Part shown: piece by piece, positions 1-6,811 of the stretch
Numbering within the stretch: position 1 is the first letter of the stretch
Layout: each line of letters begins with the position of its first letter
Assembly (NCBI RefSeq): GCF_938040115.1
Contig: NZ_CALHXD010000298.1
Span: 1-12,966 of the forward strand
Direction of reading: 5' to 3'
Source of the DNA: an uncultured Campylobacter sp.
GTDB taxonomy: Bacteria; Campylobacterota; Campylobacteria; Campylobacterales; Campylobacteraceae
DNA: 12,966 nucleotides
Made by a program: the position numbers and the translations under genes
The notes under the pieces: model-generated
What the model was told of the DNA's origin: nothing
The model's input: the letters and a program-made list of their open reading frames with translations, nothing else
Database searches by the model: none

Positions 1-1237
1 CGCCGGTTTCTAGCTGCTCCACGTCGCTTTCGTTGATCAAAATTTCGCCGTCGATGTCCTTATCCCACAGCGCCTTTTTTGCGGCGTAAAACATCTCGCC
101 CTCGCTGCTTTCGCCCTCGAGCGAGACGATAAATTTTTGCCCTAGCTCCTGTGCGAAGCTCGCCTCGATTGCGGCGCGAGTGATCTTTTCGATCTTGCTT
201 AGGCGCTTTGAGATGATTTTGGCGGGCACCTGCTCCATCTCATACGAGAGTGTGTCCTCCTCTTTCGAGTAAGCAAACGCCGAAACGCGGTCAAATTTAA
301 ACTCCTGCAAAAACGCGCAAAGCTCGTCAAATTCGGCTTCACCCTCGCCCGGGTGCCCGACGATGACGCCGGTTCGTAAAAACGCATCCGGCGCGCTTTT
401 CATTAAATTTAAAAGCTCTTTGATCCGCGCCGCGCCGCTTCCGCGCCTCATGATTTTTAGCATTTTATCGCTTGCGTGCTGGATCGGCATATCAAAGTAG
501 TTCACAAACACTGGCGAAGCTATGATGCGCTCCACTAGCGCGTTTGAGGTCGTGCTCGGGTATAGATAAAGTATGCGCGCGGTTTTGACGCCCTCGATCT
601 TTTCGACCGCGCCAATTAGCGAGATGAGGCCGTCGCTAACAGCGTGATCGCGCATATACGAGCTGCTGTCCTGCGAGAGGAAGCTAAAGTCGTAGTAGCC
701 CTTTTTTACGAGCTTTTGCACCTCGTCTACGATGTTTTCGAGCGCGCGGGATTTTAGCTTGCCTTTGAAGGTCGGGATCGCGCAGAAGCTACATTTTTGA
801 TTACAGCCTTCTGAAATTTTGATGTAGGCGTGGTAGTTTGAGCCCGTTATCACGCGCTCTTCGCTTGCTTGCAGGTAGGTGTCCGGGCTAAATAAATTTT
901 GCTTTTTTAGGATGATCTCGTCGATCTTGTCGTAGTCTCCGACGCCGGTAAATAGATCGACCTCGGGCAGCTCCTTCATCAGCTCCTCGCGGTAGCGCTG
1001 CATGAGGCAGCCGGTGACCACGAGCAGGGAGCCTTTTTTGCGCGCTTCGTGCATATCTAAGATCGCGCGGATGCTTTCTTCTTTGGCCGAGTTTATAAAG
1101 CCACAGGTGTTTACGATGATGACGTCGGCCAAGGCGACATCGGGCGTGATCTCGTAGTTTGAGAGGCGTCCGAGCATGATTTCAGAATCCACCAGATTTT
1201 TGTTACAGCCTAATGATACTAAGTGAAGTTTGCCCAT
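1..1237 (-). CDS. rimO: Ribosomal protein S12 methylthiotransferase RimO (C-terminus off the window)
   Basis: Radical-SAM enzyme that, in the characterised family, adds a methylthio group to the conserved aspartate of ribosomal protein S12. The reading frame starts at the ATG at 1237 and stays open to the left edge (412 codons plus one base). Its N-terminus reads MGKLHLVSLGCNKNLVDSE, a typical RimO opening. Three cysteines for the first 4Fe-4S cluster are visible at about residues 11 (LGCNKN), 45 (NTCGF) and 77 (TGCLMQ). The radical-SAM CxxxCxxC motif is at 145-152 (EGCNQKCSFCAIP). The visible end (INESDVEQLETG) belongs to the C-terminal TRAM domain, so roughly 15-30 residues are missing. It starts one base after the panC stop, which implies cotranscription and translational coupling. 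MiaB is the nearest alternative, but the N-terminal sequence and TRAM ending favour RimO. Confidence 0.93.
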   Translation of the reverse strand, partial: MGKLHLVSLGCNKNLVDSEIMLGRLSNYEITPDVALADVIIVNTCGFINSAKEESIRAILDMHEARKKGSLLVVTGCLMQRYREELMKELPEVDLFTGVGDYDKIDEIILKKQNLFSPDTYLQASEERVITGSNYHAYIKISEGCNQKCSFCAIPTFKGKLKSRALENIVDEVQKLVKKGYYDFSFLSQDSSSYMRDHAVSDGLISLIGAVEKIEGVKTARILYLYPSTTSNALVERIIASPVFVNYFDMPIQHASDKMLKIMRRGSGAARIKELLNLMKSAPDAFLRTGVIVGHPGEGEAEFDELCAFLQEFKFDRVSAFAYSKEEDTLSYEMEQVPAKIISKRLSKIEKITRAAIEASFAQELGQKFIVSLEGESSEGEMFYAAKKALWDKDIDGEILINESDVEQLETG

Positions 1238-1238
1238 C

Positions 1239-2060
1239 TTATACCCACAGATTGTCGATCAGACGCGTTTTGCCGACATACGCGGCGACTAGGATGATGG
1301 TGTTGTCCAGCTCTATTAGCGAGATCTCGTTTAAATTTCTATCCACGATCGCGACGTAATCGACGTTTAGCGGCTCTAGGGTTTGTAGCATCTCGCCTTT
1401 TATCGTTTGTGCGCTTAGCTCGCCGGCTGCGATCAAATTTGAGGCTTTTTTAAGCGAATGCGAAAGCTTAAGCGCCTCTAGCTTTTGCCCCTCGTCTAGG
1501 TAGGCGTTTCGCGAGCTAAGCGCCAGTCCGTCGCGCGCGCGAACGATCTCGCAAGGCACGATCTCTAAATTTAAAAAACAGGTCTTTACGAAATTACGCA
1601 CGATGAGCAGCTGCTGCGCGTCCTTTTTGCCCATATAGACGCGCTTTGCGTTTGTTAGATTAAAGAGCTTGTTTAGCACGCGAAGCACGCCGTCAAAGTG
1701 TCCAGGGCGAGTCTTGCCCTCAAGCATGCTTGCTAAATTTTCAGGCGCGCTGATTAGCGGCTCGGTATCAAAATATAGCTCCCTAGCCTCAGGCGCAAAC
1801 ATCGCATGTACGCCCAGCTCCTCGCAAATTTTAGCGTCGTTTTGTTCGTTTTTGGGATAGCTATCAAAGTCCTCGCCCGCCAAAAACTGAGTCGGGTTTA
1901 CGAAGGTCGAAACGATCGCGGTTTTGTTTTCTGCTACGCACTTTTCTATGAGGCTAGCGTGTCCGTCGTGAAGCGCGCCCATAGTGGGTACAAAGCCGAT
2001 ATTTTCGGGATTTGCCGCGACGAAATCTCGCAGCTGTTCTGCTGTTTTTAAAATTTGCAT
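1239..2060 (-). CDS. panC: Pantoate--beta-alanine ligase (pantothenate synthetase)
   Basis: Cytoplasmic enzyme that joins pantoate and beta-alanine using ATP, the last step of pantothenate (coenzyme A precursor) synthesis. The 273-residue length is normal. Family motifs are intact: VPTMGALHDGH with the nucleotide-binding HxGH histidines at 31 and 34, STFVNPTQF at 51-59, the DFDSYPK segment, GKTRPGHFDGV at 115-125, MGKKDAQQ at 143-150, and RDGLALSSRN ending in the KMSKS-like loop at 182-185. The ATG at 2060 has a purine-rich AAGAAGAG ribosome-binding site a few bases upstream. A near-consensus extended -10 promoter lies at about 2100 on the same strand. panC is the first gene of an apparent panC-rimO pair. 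No panB or panD is visible in the window. Confidence 0.96.
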   Translation of the reverse strand: MQILKTAEQLRDFVAANPENIGFVPTMGALHDGHASLIEKCVAENKTAIVSTFVNPTQFLAGEDFDSYPKNEQNDAKICEELGVHAMFAPEARELYFDTEPLISAPENLASMLEGKTRPGHFDGVLRVLNKLFNLTNAKRVYMGKKDAQQLLIVRNFVKTCFLNLEIVPCEIVRARDGLALSSRNAYLDEGQKLEALKLSHSLKKASNLIAAGELSAQTIKGEMLQTLEPLNVDYVAIVDRNLNEISLIELDNTIILVAAYVGKTRLIDNLWV

Positions 2061-2097
2061 TTTCTCTTCTTTAAAATATAGAAATATAAGACTAAAG

Positions 2098-2113
2098 ATT
2101 ATATCAAAAAAAA
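2098..2113 (-). promoter_or_regulatory. Extended -10 promoter of panC-rimO
   Basis: Read on the minus strand this is eight T followed by GA and a perfect TATAAT (hexamer at 2103-2098), that is, T-run plus TGnTATAAT. It matches the Campylobacter vegetative promoter pattern, which relies on an extended -10 and upstream T-rich DNA rather than a -35 box. The predicted transcription start is about 2090, giving a leader of roughly 30 bases before the panC ATG at 2060. Confidence 0.75.
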
Positions 2114-2224
2114 CTAAAGGTATAAATTAACTCTAAGCAGCAATCTGTTTAGCGAGTATTAATCAATAAATAATAAAATTCTTCTCACGAGCTTTAGCTC
2201 CAAAATAACAAAAAAGGAACAAAA

Positions 2225-2524
2225 ATGGCTACTCAAGAGATAAATTTGGAGTCTTTAAAAAAAGATATCGACTCTTTAAAAACAGACTTAAAAGACATTG
2301 TCAAGTCCATTAAAGACACAGGTACACAGCGCGCAGAATCTGCTAAAGACAAAATTCTAGATCAACTAAATAGCGACGAAATTAAAAAATATATAGACGA
2401 TCTAAGACTAAAAGGTAAAGACGGTATAGAAAACGTAAACGACGCAATAAAGCAAGACCCGATAAAAAGCATTGCTATCGCTGCAGGCGTTGGATTTTTA
2501 GCCGCTTGGTTGCTAAAAAAATAA
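2225..2524 (+). CDS. YqjD/ElaB-like (DUF883-type) C-terminal tail-anchored protein
   Basis: A 99-residue protein. Residues 1 to about 80 are highly charged and helical, with regular leucine/isoleucine spacing (LESLKKDIDSLKTDLKDIVK) suggesting an amphipathic or coiled-coil helix. It ends in one hydrophobic segment, about residues 81-97 (IKSIAIAAGVGFLAAWLL), capped by KK. This matches the E. coli YqjD/ElaB/YgaM group, described as inner-membrane-anchored, ribosome-associated, stationary-phase proteins. The assignment rests on architecture and the glycine/alanine-rich tail, so function here is inferred. The ATG at 2225 follows AAAAAGGAAC, a good ribosome-binding site. A TAAAAT hexamer at 2174-2179 could be its -10. 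A short GAGC/GCTC hairpin at 2189-2200 would lie in the leader. Its stop overlaps the next start (TAATG). Confidence 0.75.
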   Translation: MATQEINLESLKKDIDSLKTDLKDIVKSIKDTGTQRAESAKDKILDQLNSDEIKKYIDDLRLKGKDGIENVNDAIKQDPIKSIAIAAGVGFLAAWLLKK

Positions 2525-2793
2525 TGGCCAGTATATCTGAATTTATAGTTTCGGTAGTAGAGCTCGTAGACGCTCAAGCCGACGACATCAGGTGCTCTTT
2601 TTTAAGGAGCGCCAATTCTGTTTTATTAAATACGATAACTAGCGTAATCTGCATTATAGGTTTGGTATTTTTCTTACTGGGGCTACACACGCTCCTTGAA
2701 AAAACTATCGGAGAAATTTGGGCGTATTTTGCCTGCTCTGCTGTAGCTTTTTTATCTTCGATTATCGTATACAAGGTATTCCGTGCAAAGTGA
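2524..2793 (+). CDS. Two-helix membrane protein, YqjE / holin-superfamily-like
   Basis: An 89-residue protein from the ATG at 2524, which shares one base with the preceding TAA (TAATG). A TTG 18 bases upstream is in frame but would lie inside the preceding gene, so the ATG is preferred. After a polar N-terminus of about 33 residues there are two hydrophobic segments, about 35-56 (NTITSVICIIGLVFFLLGLHTL) and 65-84 (IWAYFACSAVAFLSSIIVYK). The protein closes with a basic tail (KVFRAK). Size, topology and position directly after a YqjD-like gene parallel E. coli yqjD-yqjE, where YqjE is assigned to the phage holin superfamily (DUF1469/Holin_X type). I infer a membrane partner of the upstream protein. 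No lysis function is implied, and no endolysin or other phage gene is nearby. Confidence 0.65.
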   Translation: MASISEFIVSVVELVDAQADDIRCSFLRSANSVLLNTITSVICIIGLVFFLLGLHTLLEKTIGEIWAYFACSAVAFLSSIIVYKVFRAK

Positions 2794-3019
2794 TATAACA
2801 AAAGAAAAGCTAAGAACAGTGGTATCGATGCTAGAGAACAAAAACACAGATAAAAAAAAGCTAAAACTCGAAGAGGCTAAACTAAATTTATTACTAAATG
2901 ACCCACTACCAAACTTTTCAACAGAGCTCAACCTAATCAATAGAGGCAATATTAAGCAAGCCTTGATATCCATAATAGATAAACATTTCATAATACCTAC
3001 TCTAAATAAAATTTTATAA
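2783..3019 (+). CDS. Small uncharacterised protein, third gene of the YqjD/YqjE-like cluster
   Basis: A 78-residue frame opening with GTG at 2783, overlapping the end of the previous gene by 11 bases. AAGG at about 2773-2776 is a plausible ribosome-binding site. The first half is lysine-rich and helical (residues 1-40, KKKLKLEEAKLNLLLND). The second half is mildly hydrophobic (KQALISIIDKHFIIPTLNKIL) but has no clear membrane span. I do not recognise the family. In E. coli the third gene of the comparable cluster is the small basic yqjK, so position suggests an analogue, but I see no sequence match strong enough to name it. The GTG start, the overlap and a frame that stays open to just before the prfB promoter support a real gene. 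A shorter product from an internal ATG cannot be excluded. Confidence 0.5.
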   Translation: MQSDITKEKLRTVVSMLENKNTDKKKLKLEEAKLNLLLNDPLPNFSTELNLINRGNIKQALISIIDKHFIIPTLNKIL

Positions 3020-3037
3020 ACAACCTTAATCCAAATA

Positions 3038-3046
3038 TGTTATAAT
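3038..3046 (+). promoter_or_regulatory. Extended -10 promoter of the prfB operon
   Basis: TGTTATAAT, a perfect TGnTATAAT element, 33 bases before the prfB start. A transcription start near 3053 would give a leader of about 26 bases containing the AAAAAAGG ribosome-binding site at 3062-3069. It sits between the small-gene cluster and prfB with no terminator-like hairpin, so read-through from upstream may add to expression. Confidence 0.7.
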
Positions 3047-3078
3047 CACGCCAAAAAGCACAAAAAAGGTCTTAAATT

Positions 3079-4179
3079 TTGGATAATTACGAATACACGG
3101 AACTCCTAAAAACACTAAACACAAAAGTAGAAAATATCGCTGGCGTCGTAAAGCCTGAAAGCATCAAAGCTCGCCTAAAAGAGATCGAGGAGCTAGAAAA
3201 CGATCAAAATTTCTGGCAAGATATCGCAAAAGCGGGCGCCATCGGCAAGGAAAAAACGAAAATTTCAAATATCTTAAATAACTTCCTAAACGCTAAAAGC
3301 GCCGTAGACGACGCAAAAGATCTATATGAGCTGGCAAACTCTGAAAACGACGAAGAGACGATAAATTCGCTCTTTGCCGAGGCTGGCGAGTTAGAGGATA
3401 AGATAGTAAATTTAGAGATTTCTATGCTGCTTAGCGGCGAGGACGACGGCAAAAACGCCATCGTCACCATCCACCCGGGCGCGGGCGGCACGGAGAGTAA
3501 CGACTGGGCGAGTATGCTATACCGCATGTACCTGCGCTTTTGCGAAAGAGAGGGCTTTAAGGTCGAAACCCTGGACTTCCAAGAAGGCGAAGAAGCAGGA
3601 CTAAAAGACGTGAGCTTTATCGTTAAAGGCGTAAACGCCTACGGCTACCTAAAGGCTGAAAACGGCATCCACCGCTTAGTACGAACCAGCCCGTTTGATA
3701 GCGCCGGACGCCGTCATACGAGCTTTACAAGCGTGATGGTAAGTCCGGAGATCGACGACGACATCGAGATAGAAATCGACGAAAAAGACCTAAAAATCGA
3801 CACCTACCGCGCAGGCGGAGCAGGCGGTCAGCACGTAAATAAAACCGAGTCTGCCGTGCGTATCACTCACGCACCCACCGGCATCGTCGTGCAGTGTCAA
3901 AACGACCGCAGCCAGCACAAAAACAAGGCCACCGCGATGAAAATGCTAAAATCGCGCCTATATGAGCTAGAACTGATGAAACAGCAAGAAGCCGCCGGCA
4001 GCATCGAAAAAAGCGAGATCGGCTGGGGTCATCAGATACGCTCATACGTGCTTTTCCCGTATCAGCAGGTTAAAGACAACCGTAGCGGCGAGGCATATAG
4101 CCAAACCGACGCGATACTAGACGGCGACATAAAAAAGCTCATCGAGGGCGTTTTGGTAAGTCAAAAAAGCATAAACTAG
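3079..4179 (+). CDS. prfB: Peptide chain release factor 2 (RF2), single uninterrupted frame
   Basis: Recognises UGA and UAA stop codons on the ribosome and triggers peptide release. The 366 residues match the family length. The stop-codon-recognition tripeptide SPF is at 204-206 (RTSPFDSAGRRHTSF). The catalytic GGQ is at 249-251 within RAGGAGGQHVNKTESAVR. HPGAGGTESNDWA at 132-144 is also typical. The start is a TTG at 3079 with AAAAAAGG ten bases upstream. No ATG or GTG is available that would restore the normal N-terminus. Many bacteria encode RF2 with a +1 programmed frameshift at an in-frame UGA around codon 26. Here that region (GVVKPESIK) reads straight through. It is the first gene of a co-oriented set with the 101-residue gene (11-base gap), the RclA-like gene and the Sel1 lipoprotein. 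Confidence 0.96.
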   Translation: MDNYEYTELLKTLNTKVENIAGVVKPESIKARLKEIEELENDQNFWQDIAKAGAIGKEKTKISNILNNFLNAKSAVDDAKDLYELANSENDEETINSLFAEAGELEDKIVNLEISMLLSGEDDGKNAIVTIHPGAGGTESNDWASMLYRMYLRFCEREGFKVETLDFQEGEEAGLKDVSFIVKGVNAYGYLKAENGIHRLVRTSPFDSAGRRHTSFTSVMVSPEIDDDIEIEIDEKDLKIDTYRAGGAGGQHVNKTESAVRITHAPTGIVVQCQNDRSQHKNKATAMKMLKSRLYELELMKQQEAAGSIEKSEIGWGHQIRSYVLFPYQQVKDNRSGEAYSQTDAILDGDIKKLIEGVLVSQKSIN

Positions 4180-4190
4180 AAAGGGAAAAT

Positions 4191-4496
4191 ATGGAAATTT
4201 CAGCTCTTTTAAACCAACTAGGCTATAACGAAAACGACGCGACCGCCGCACAAGTTAAGCGCATCCTAAACAACTGCGACGGGTTAAATTTAAGCAGCAT
4301 CGTCACGCTAAACGACCACCTAAAGCCGCTCGGCGGCTTCGTCGCGATGAGCGGTAGCGAGGACGTATTTAAGATAAAAAATGCGGGCAAAACGCCCGAT
4401 GCGCTAAACGTGATCGAAAACTGGGCTGAAAAAAACAAGATAAACATAAAAAAAGTAAATGAAACTACTCACTACATACTAGGAAAAAATATATGA
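4191..4496 (+). CDS. Uncharacterised 101-residue protein, translationally coupled to the RclA-like gene
   Basis: A soluble-looking protein with no signal peptide or membrane span and one cysteine at residue 29 (LNNCDGLNLSSIVTLNDHL). The C-terminal third reads VIENWAEKNKINIKKVNETTHYILG, consistent with a small mixed alpha/beta fold. I do not recognise the family. It starts 11 bases after the prfB stop with a good AAAGGG ribosome-binding site (4180-4185). Its TGA stop overlaps the next ATG in an ATGA junction at 4493-4496, so its translation is probably coupled to the oxidoreductase downstream. That suggests a shared or stoichiometric role, for instance a partner or regulator of the flavoprotein, but this is inference from position only. 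Confidence 0.8.
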   Translation: MEISALLNQLGYNENDATAAQVKRILNNCDGLNLSSIVTLNDHLKPLGGFVAMSGSEDVFKIKNAGKTPDALNVIENWAEKNKINIKKVNETTHYILGKNI

Positions 4497-5836
4497 AAAA
4501 CTACGATATCATCGTCATCGGCTTTGGTAAAGCAGGCAAAACTCTCGCCGTAAAAGCCGCAAATTTAGGCAAAAAGGTCGCCGTGATCGAAAAATCGGCG
4601 CAGATGTACGGCGGAACATGCATAAACGTCGGCTGCATCCCGACAAAAAAGCTAGTAAATTTAAGCAAAGAAGCGCAATACGTAAATAACAACGTCGCGG
4701 GCGAATACTTCACGCTAAGTATCGAGAAAAAAGATGCTCTCGTCTCCGCGCTTAGAGCTAAAAATTTCGCTATGCTCGACGGCAACGCAAACATCGACGT
4801 GATAAACGGCGCGGCTAAATTTATAGATAAAAACAGCGTCGAAGTCGCGGCGGCAGACGGCTCAAAAAGCGTATTTACCGCGCCTACTATCGTTATAAAT
4901 ACGGGTTCGGTTAACGAAAAACCAAGCTTTGAGGTTAGCTCAAATTCTGCTTATGACAGCACGGGGATTTTAAACCTAAAAACGCTTCCAAAGCACCTAG
5001 TAGTCGTTGGCGGCGGATACATCGGGCTTGAGTTTGCCTCGATGTTTGCCGAGTTTGGCTCAAAAGTCACTATCATAGCTCGCTCGGGCGTGCTAAAAAA
5101 CGAGGACGATGACGTAAAGCAGAGCGTAAAATCGCTGCTACAAACGCAAGGCGTCGAGATTTTAGAAGGCTGCGAAGTTAAAAATTTAAAAGATAGCACG
5201 CTAAATTTTACCCAAAACGGCGAAACAAAATGCCTTGACGCGGACGCGTTTTTACTAGCGATGGGGCGCGTAGCGGCGACTGCGGAGCTAAATTTAAGCG
5301 CAGCCGGCGTACAAACGGACGCCAAAGGAAACGTGTCGGTAAACGAGTTTTTGCAAACCGCCCAGCCGCATATCTATGCAGTAGGCGACGTTCGCGGCGG
5401 CGAGCTTTTCACGTACACGAGCCTAGATGATTTTCGCATCGTATTCGACAAGCTTTTTGGTGCGGGCAAACGTAGCACTCTAAACCGTTCGCCTCACGCT
5501 AGCGCGCTTTTTACCGAGACTCCGCTAGCTAGCATCGGACTAAACGAGAAACGGGCCGCGGCGCAAAATTTGGACTTTAAAGTCCTAAAACTAGCACTAG
5601 CCGCAGTCCCCGGCGCAAAGGTAGTCGGCAACGAAACCGGCTTTTTAAAAGCGATCGTAGACGCAAAAAGCGGCAAAATTTTAGGCGCGGCATTTCACTG
5701 CGTTTACGCAAACGAGCTTATCAACGAGATCGCCATCGCAATGGCTCTAGGCGCGGGCGCTGATTTCTTTAAAAATCAGATTTTCACCCATCCTAGCATC
5801 AGCGAAGCGCTAAATGACCTCTTTGGACAATTTTAA
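4493..5836 (+). CDS. rclA: RclA-like FAD-dependent pyridine nucleotide-disulfide oxidoreductase
   Basis: Flavoprotein disulfide reductase, 447 residues. The N-terminal FAD-binding GFGKAG is at 10-15. The redox-active pair is C43 and C48 in MYGGTCINVGCIPTKKL. The second Rossmann motif GGGYIGLEFASMFAEFGSKVTI is at 173-194, followed by a YAVGDV FAD contact. The C-terminal dimerisation domain carries the catalytic dyad H433/E438 in FTHPSISEALNDLF. GFGKAGKTLAV, MYGGTCIN, YDSTG, FTYTSLDDFRIV and GKRST are shared with E. coli RclA as I remember it, so I assign RclA rather than lipoamide dehydrogenase or MerA. E. coli RclA is a Cu(II) reductase linked to hypochlorous-acid resistance. Substrate here is inferred. 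There is no rclR, rclB or rclC nearby. It overlaps the 101-residue gene by four bases and is followed by the Sel1 lipoprotein after 21 bases. Confidence 0.85.
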   Translation: MKNYDIIVIGFGKAGKTLAVKAANLGKKVAVIEKSAQMYGGTCINVGCIPTKKLVNLSKEAQYVNNNVAGEYFTLSIEKKDALVSALRAKNFAMLDGNANIDVINGAAKFIDKNSVEVAAADGSKSVFTAPTIVINTGSVNEKPSFEVSSNSAYDSTGILNLKTLPKHLVVVGGGYIGLEFASMFAEFGSKVTIIARSGVLKNEDDDVKQSVKSLLQTQGVEILEGCEVKNLKDSTLNFTQNGETKCLDADAFLLAMGRVAATAELNLSAAGVQTDAKGNVSVNEFLQTAQPHIYAVGDVRGGELFTYTSLDDFRIVFDKLFGAGKRSTLNRSPHASALFTETPLASIGLNEKRAAAQNLDFKVLKLALAAVPGAKVVGNETGFLKAIVDAKSGKILGAAFHCVYANELINEIAIAMALGAGADFFKNQIFTHPSISEALNDLFGQF

Positions 5837-5857
5837 AAACGACGGAAAGGATAAAAA

Positions 5858-6466
5858 ATGAGGAATTTACTTCTTACCTTTATCGGGCTTTTGTTTGTAG
5901 GATGCGCAGCTTCAAGCGGCGGACCCAACGACAACCCCGACTACGATTTTAACAAACGCGCCATCGAAGTTCTAAAGCCAAAATGCGAAAGCGGCAACTA
6001 CTCCGCGTGCAACGATCTTGCCATCAGCTATCAAAATTTACAAGATCACAAAACCGCTCTAAAATACTATGAAAGAGCATGCAAAAACAACTATCAAGCC
6101 GCCTGCACAAACCTCGCCAACATGTACCAAACCGGCCTTGGCGTAAGCAAAGACGCGAACAAAGCACTTGAAATCTATAGCGCCTCATGCACGAACGGCG
6201 GCGCGTACTCTTGCTACTACCTAGGCGAGTTTTATCGCTCAAACGCCGACGGCAAAGAGCCAGACTACGCAAACGCTATGTCGGCCTACGATAGAGGCTG
6301 CAAACTAGGCGACGTACCGTGCTGCACGAACACGGCCGTACTTTACGAGCACGGCCTAGGCGTAGCGCAGGACGAGTCAAAAGCTAGAAGCATCTACCGC
6401 TCGGCGTGCTTTAGCGGCGACACGTCTGCATGCGACAATCTAAAAAGAATGGGCAGAAAGCGATAA
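5858..6466 (+). CDS. Cysteine-rich Sel1-repeat lipoprotein (Hcp-like)
   Basis: A 202-residue secreted lipoprotein. The signal peptide MRNLLLTFIGLLFVGC ends in a lipobox whose lipidated cysteine is C16, followed by AASSGG. The mature part has five Sel1-like helical repeats, each with a CX7C pair: 43/51, 75/83, 111/119, 148/156 and 184/192, plus an extra C155. Repeat signatures include ACTNLANMYQTGLGVSKDANKALEIY and VLYEHGLGVAQDESKARSIY. In the Helicobacter cysteine-rich protein (Hcp) family such pairs form a disulfide staple across each helical hairpin. A periplasm-facing or surface scaffold role is likely, but the partner is unknown. GGAAAGG at 5844-5850 is its ribosome-binding site, 21 bases after the RclA-like gene. 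Oxidative folding would require Dsb enzymes elsewhere. It is the last gene before the terminator. Confidence 0.88.
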   Translation: MRNLLLTFIGLLFVGCAASSGGPNDNPDYDFNKRAIEVLKPKCESGNYSACNDLAISYQNLQDHKTALKYYERACKNNYQAACTNLANMYQTGLGVSKDANKALEIYSASCTNGGAYSCYYLGEFYRSNADGKEPDYANAMSAYDRGCKLGDVPCCTNTAVLYEHGLGVAQDESKARSIYRSACFSGDTSACDNLKRMGRKR

Positions 6467-6473
6467 TAAAAAC

Positions 6474-6512
6474 AGTAAATTTAACGCATTTAAATTCGGC
6501 GTTAAATTTACT
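6474..6512. repeat. Perfect 14-bp inverted repeat downstream of the Sel1 gene
   Basis: AGTAAATTTAACGC at 6474-6487 is repeated as its exact reverse complement at 6499-6512, with an 11-base AT-rich loop. It starts eight bases after the lipoprotein stop codon and sits immediately before a second, GC-rich hairpin. No T-run follows it, so on its own it is not a classic terminator. It may stabilise the 3' end of the transcript or fold together with the following terminator. Confidence 0.7.
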
Positions 6513-6514
6513 AC

Positions 6515-6541
6515 GGCGAGTCAAATTCGGCTCGCCTTTTT
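6515..6541 (+). terminator. Rho-independent terminator of the prfB operon
   Basis: Stem GGCGAG (6515-6520) and CTCGCC (6531-6536) with a 10-base loop, followed directly by five T on the plus strand. It lies about 50 bases after the Sel1 lipoprotein stop and is the only T-tailed hairpin downstream of the plus-strand genes starting at 3079, which supports a single operon ending here. Confidence 0.75.
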
Positions 6542-6811
6542 AAATTTGACCGTAGCAAATTTAACTTCAAATTTGCCCCAAAATTTACCTCCCAAAACCC
6601 ACATCTTTGAAAATATAAAAACCAAAAACCATCCGTCAAATTTGACGCCGAATGCTCGCAAATTTAACTGCTCAAATTTAGGTTTTATTCTTGGCGTTCC
6701 GTAGCAAAATTTTATTCGCTCCGCCAAAAAACAGGTTAAATTTGAGCCGATTTTACTCGCAAATAGCAAAAATAAACAAAGCTAAATTTGCGTAAATTTG
6801 ATAAAAGATAT
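6542..6811. repeat. AAATTT-dense noncoding spacer
   Basis: Noncoding stretch between the Sel1 terminator and the receptor terminator. It contains many near-identical words of the form (T/C)(A/C)AAATTT(G/A), for example the 15-mer TCAAATTTGACGCCG at 6636-6650, which recurs at 10799-10813. Across the whole 6467-6862 gap I count about 15 AAATTT hexamers by eye, where well under one would be expected by chance at this base composition. An open frame on the minus strand (6521-6769) is composed of these words and has no family resemblance, so I treat the segment as noncoding. Confidence 0.6.

Noticed and set aside
2524..2793. A phage holin, suggesting a prophage remnant
   Set aside because: No endolysin, capsid, integrase or attachment repeat is nearby. 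Gene order with a YqjD-like neighbour fits the chromosomal YqjE type better.
6521..6769. An 82-residue open frame on the minus strand in the AAATTT-rich gap
   Set aside because: It is built from the repeated AAATTTG/AAATTTA words (recurrent KF and NL pairs), overlaps the operon terminator, lacks a clear ribosome-binding site and resembles no family.
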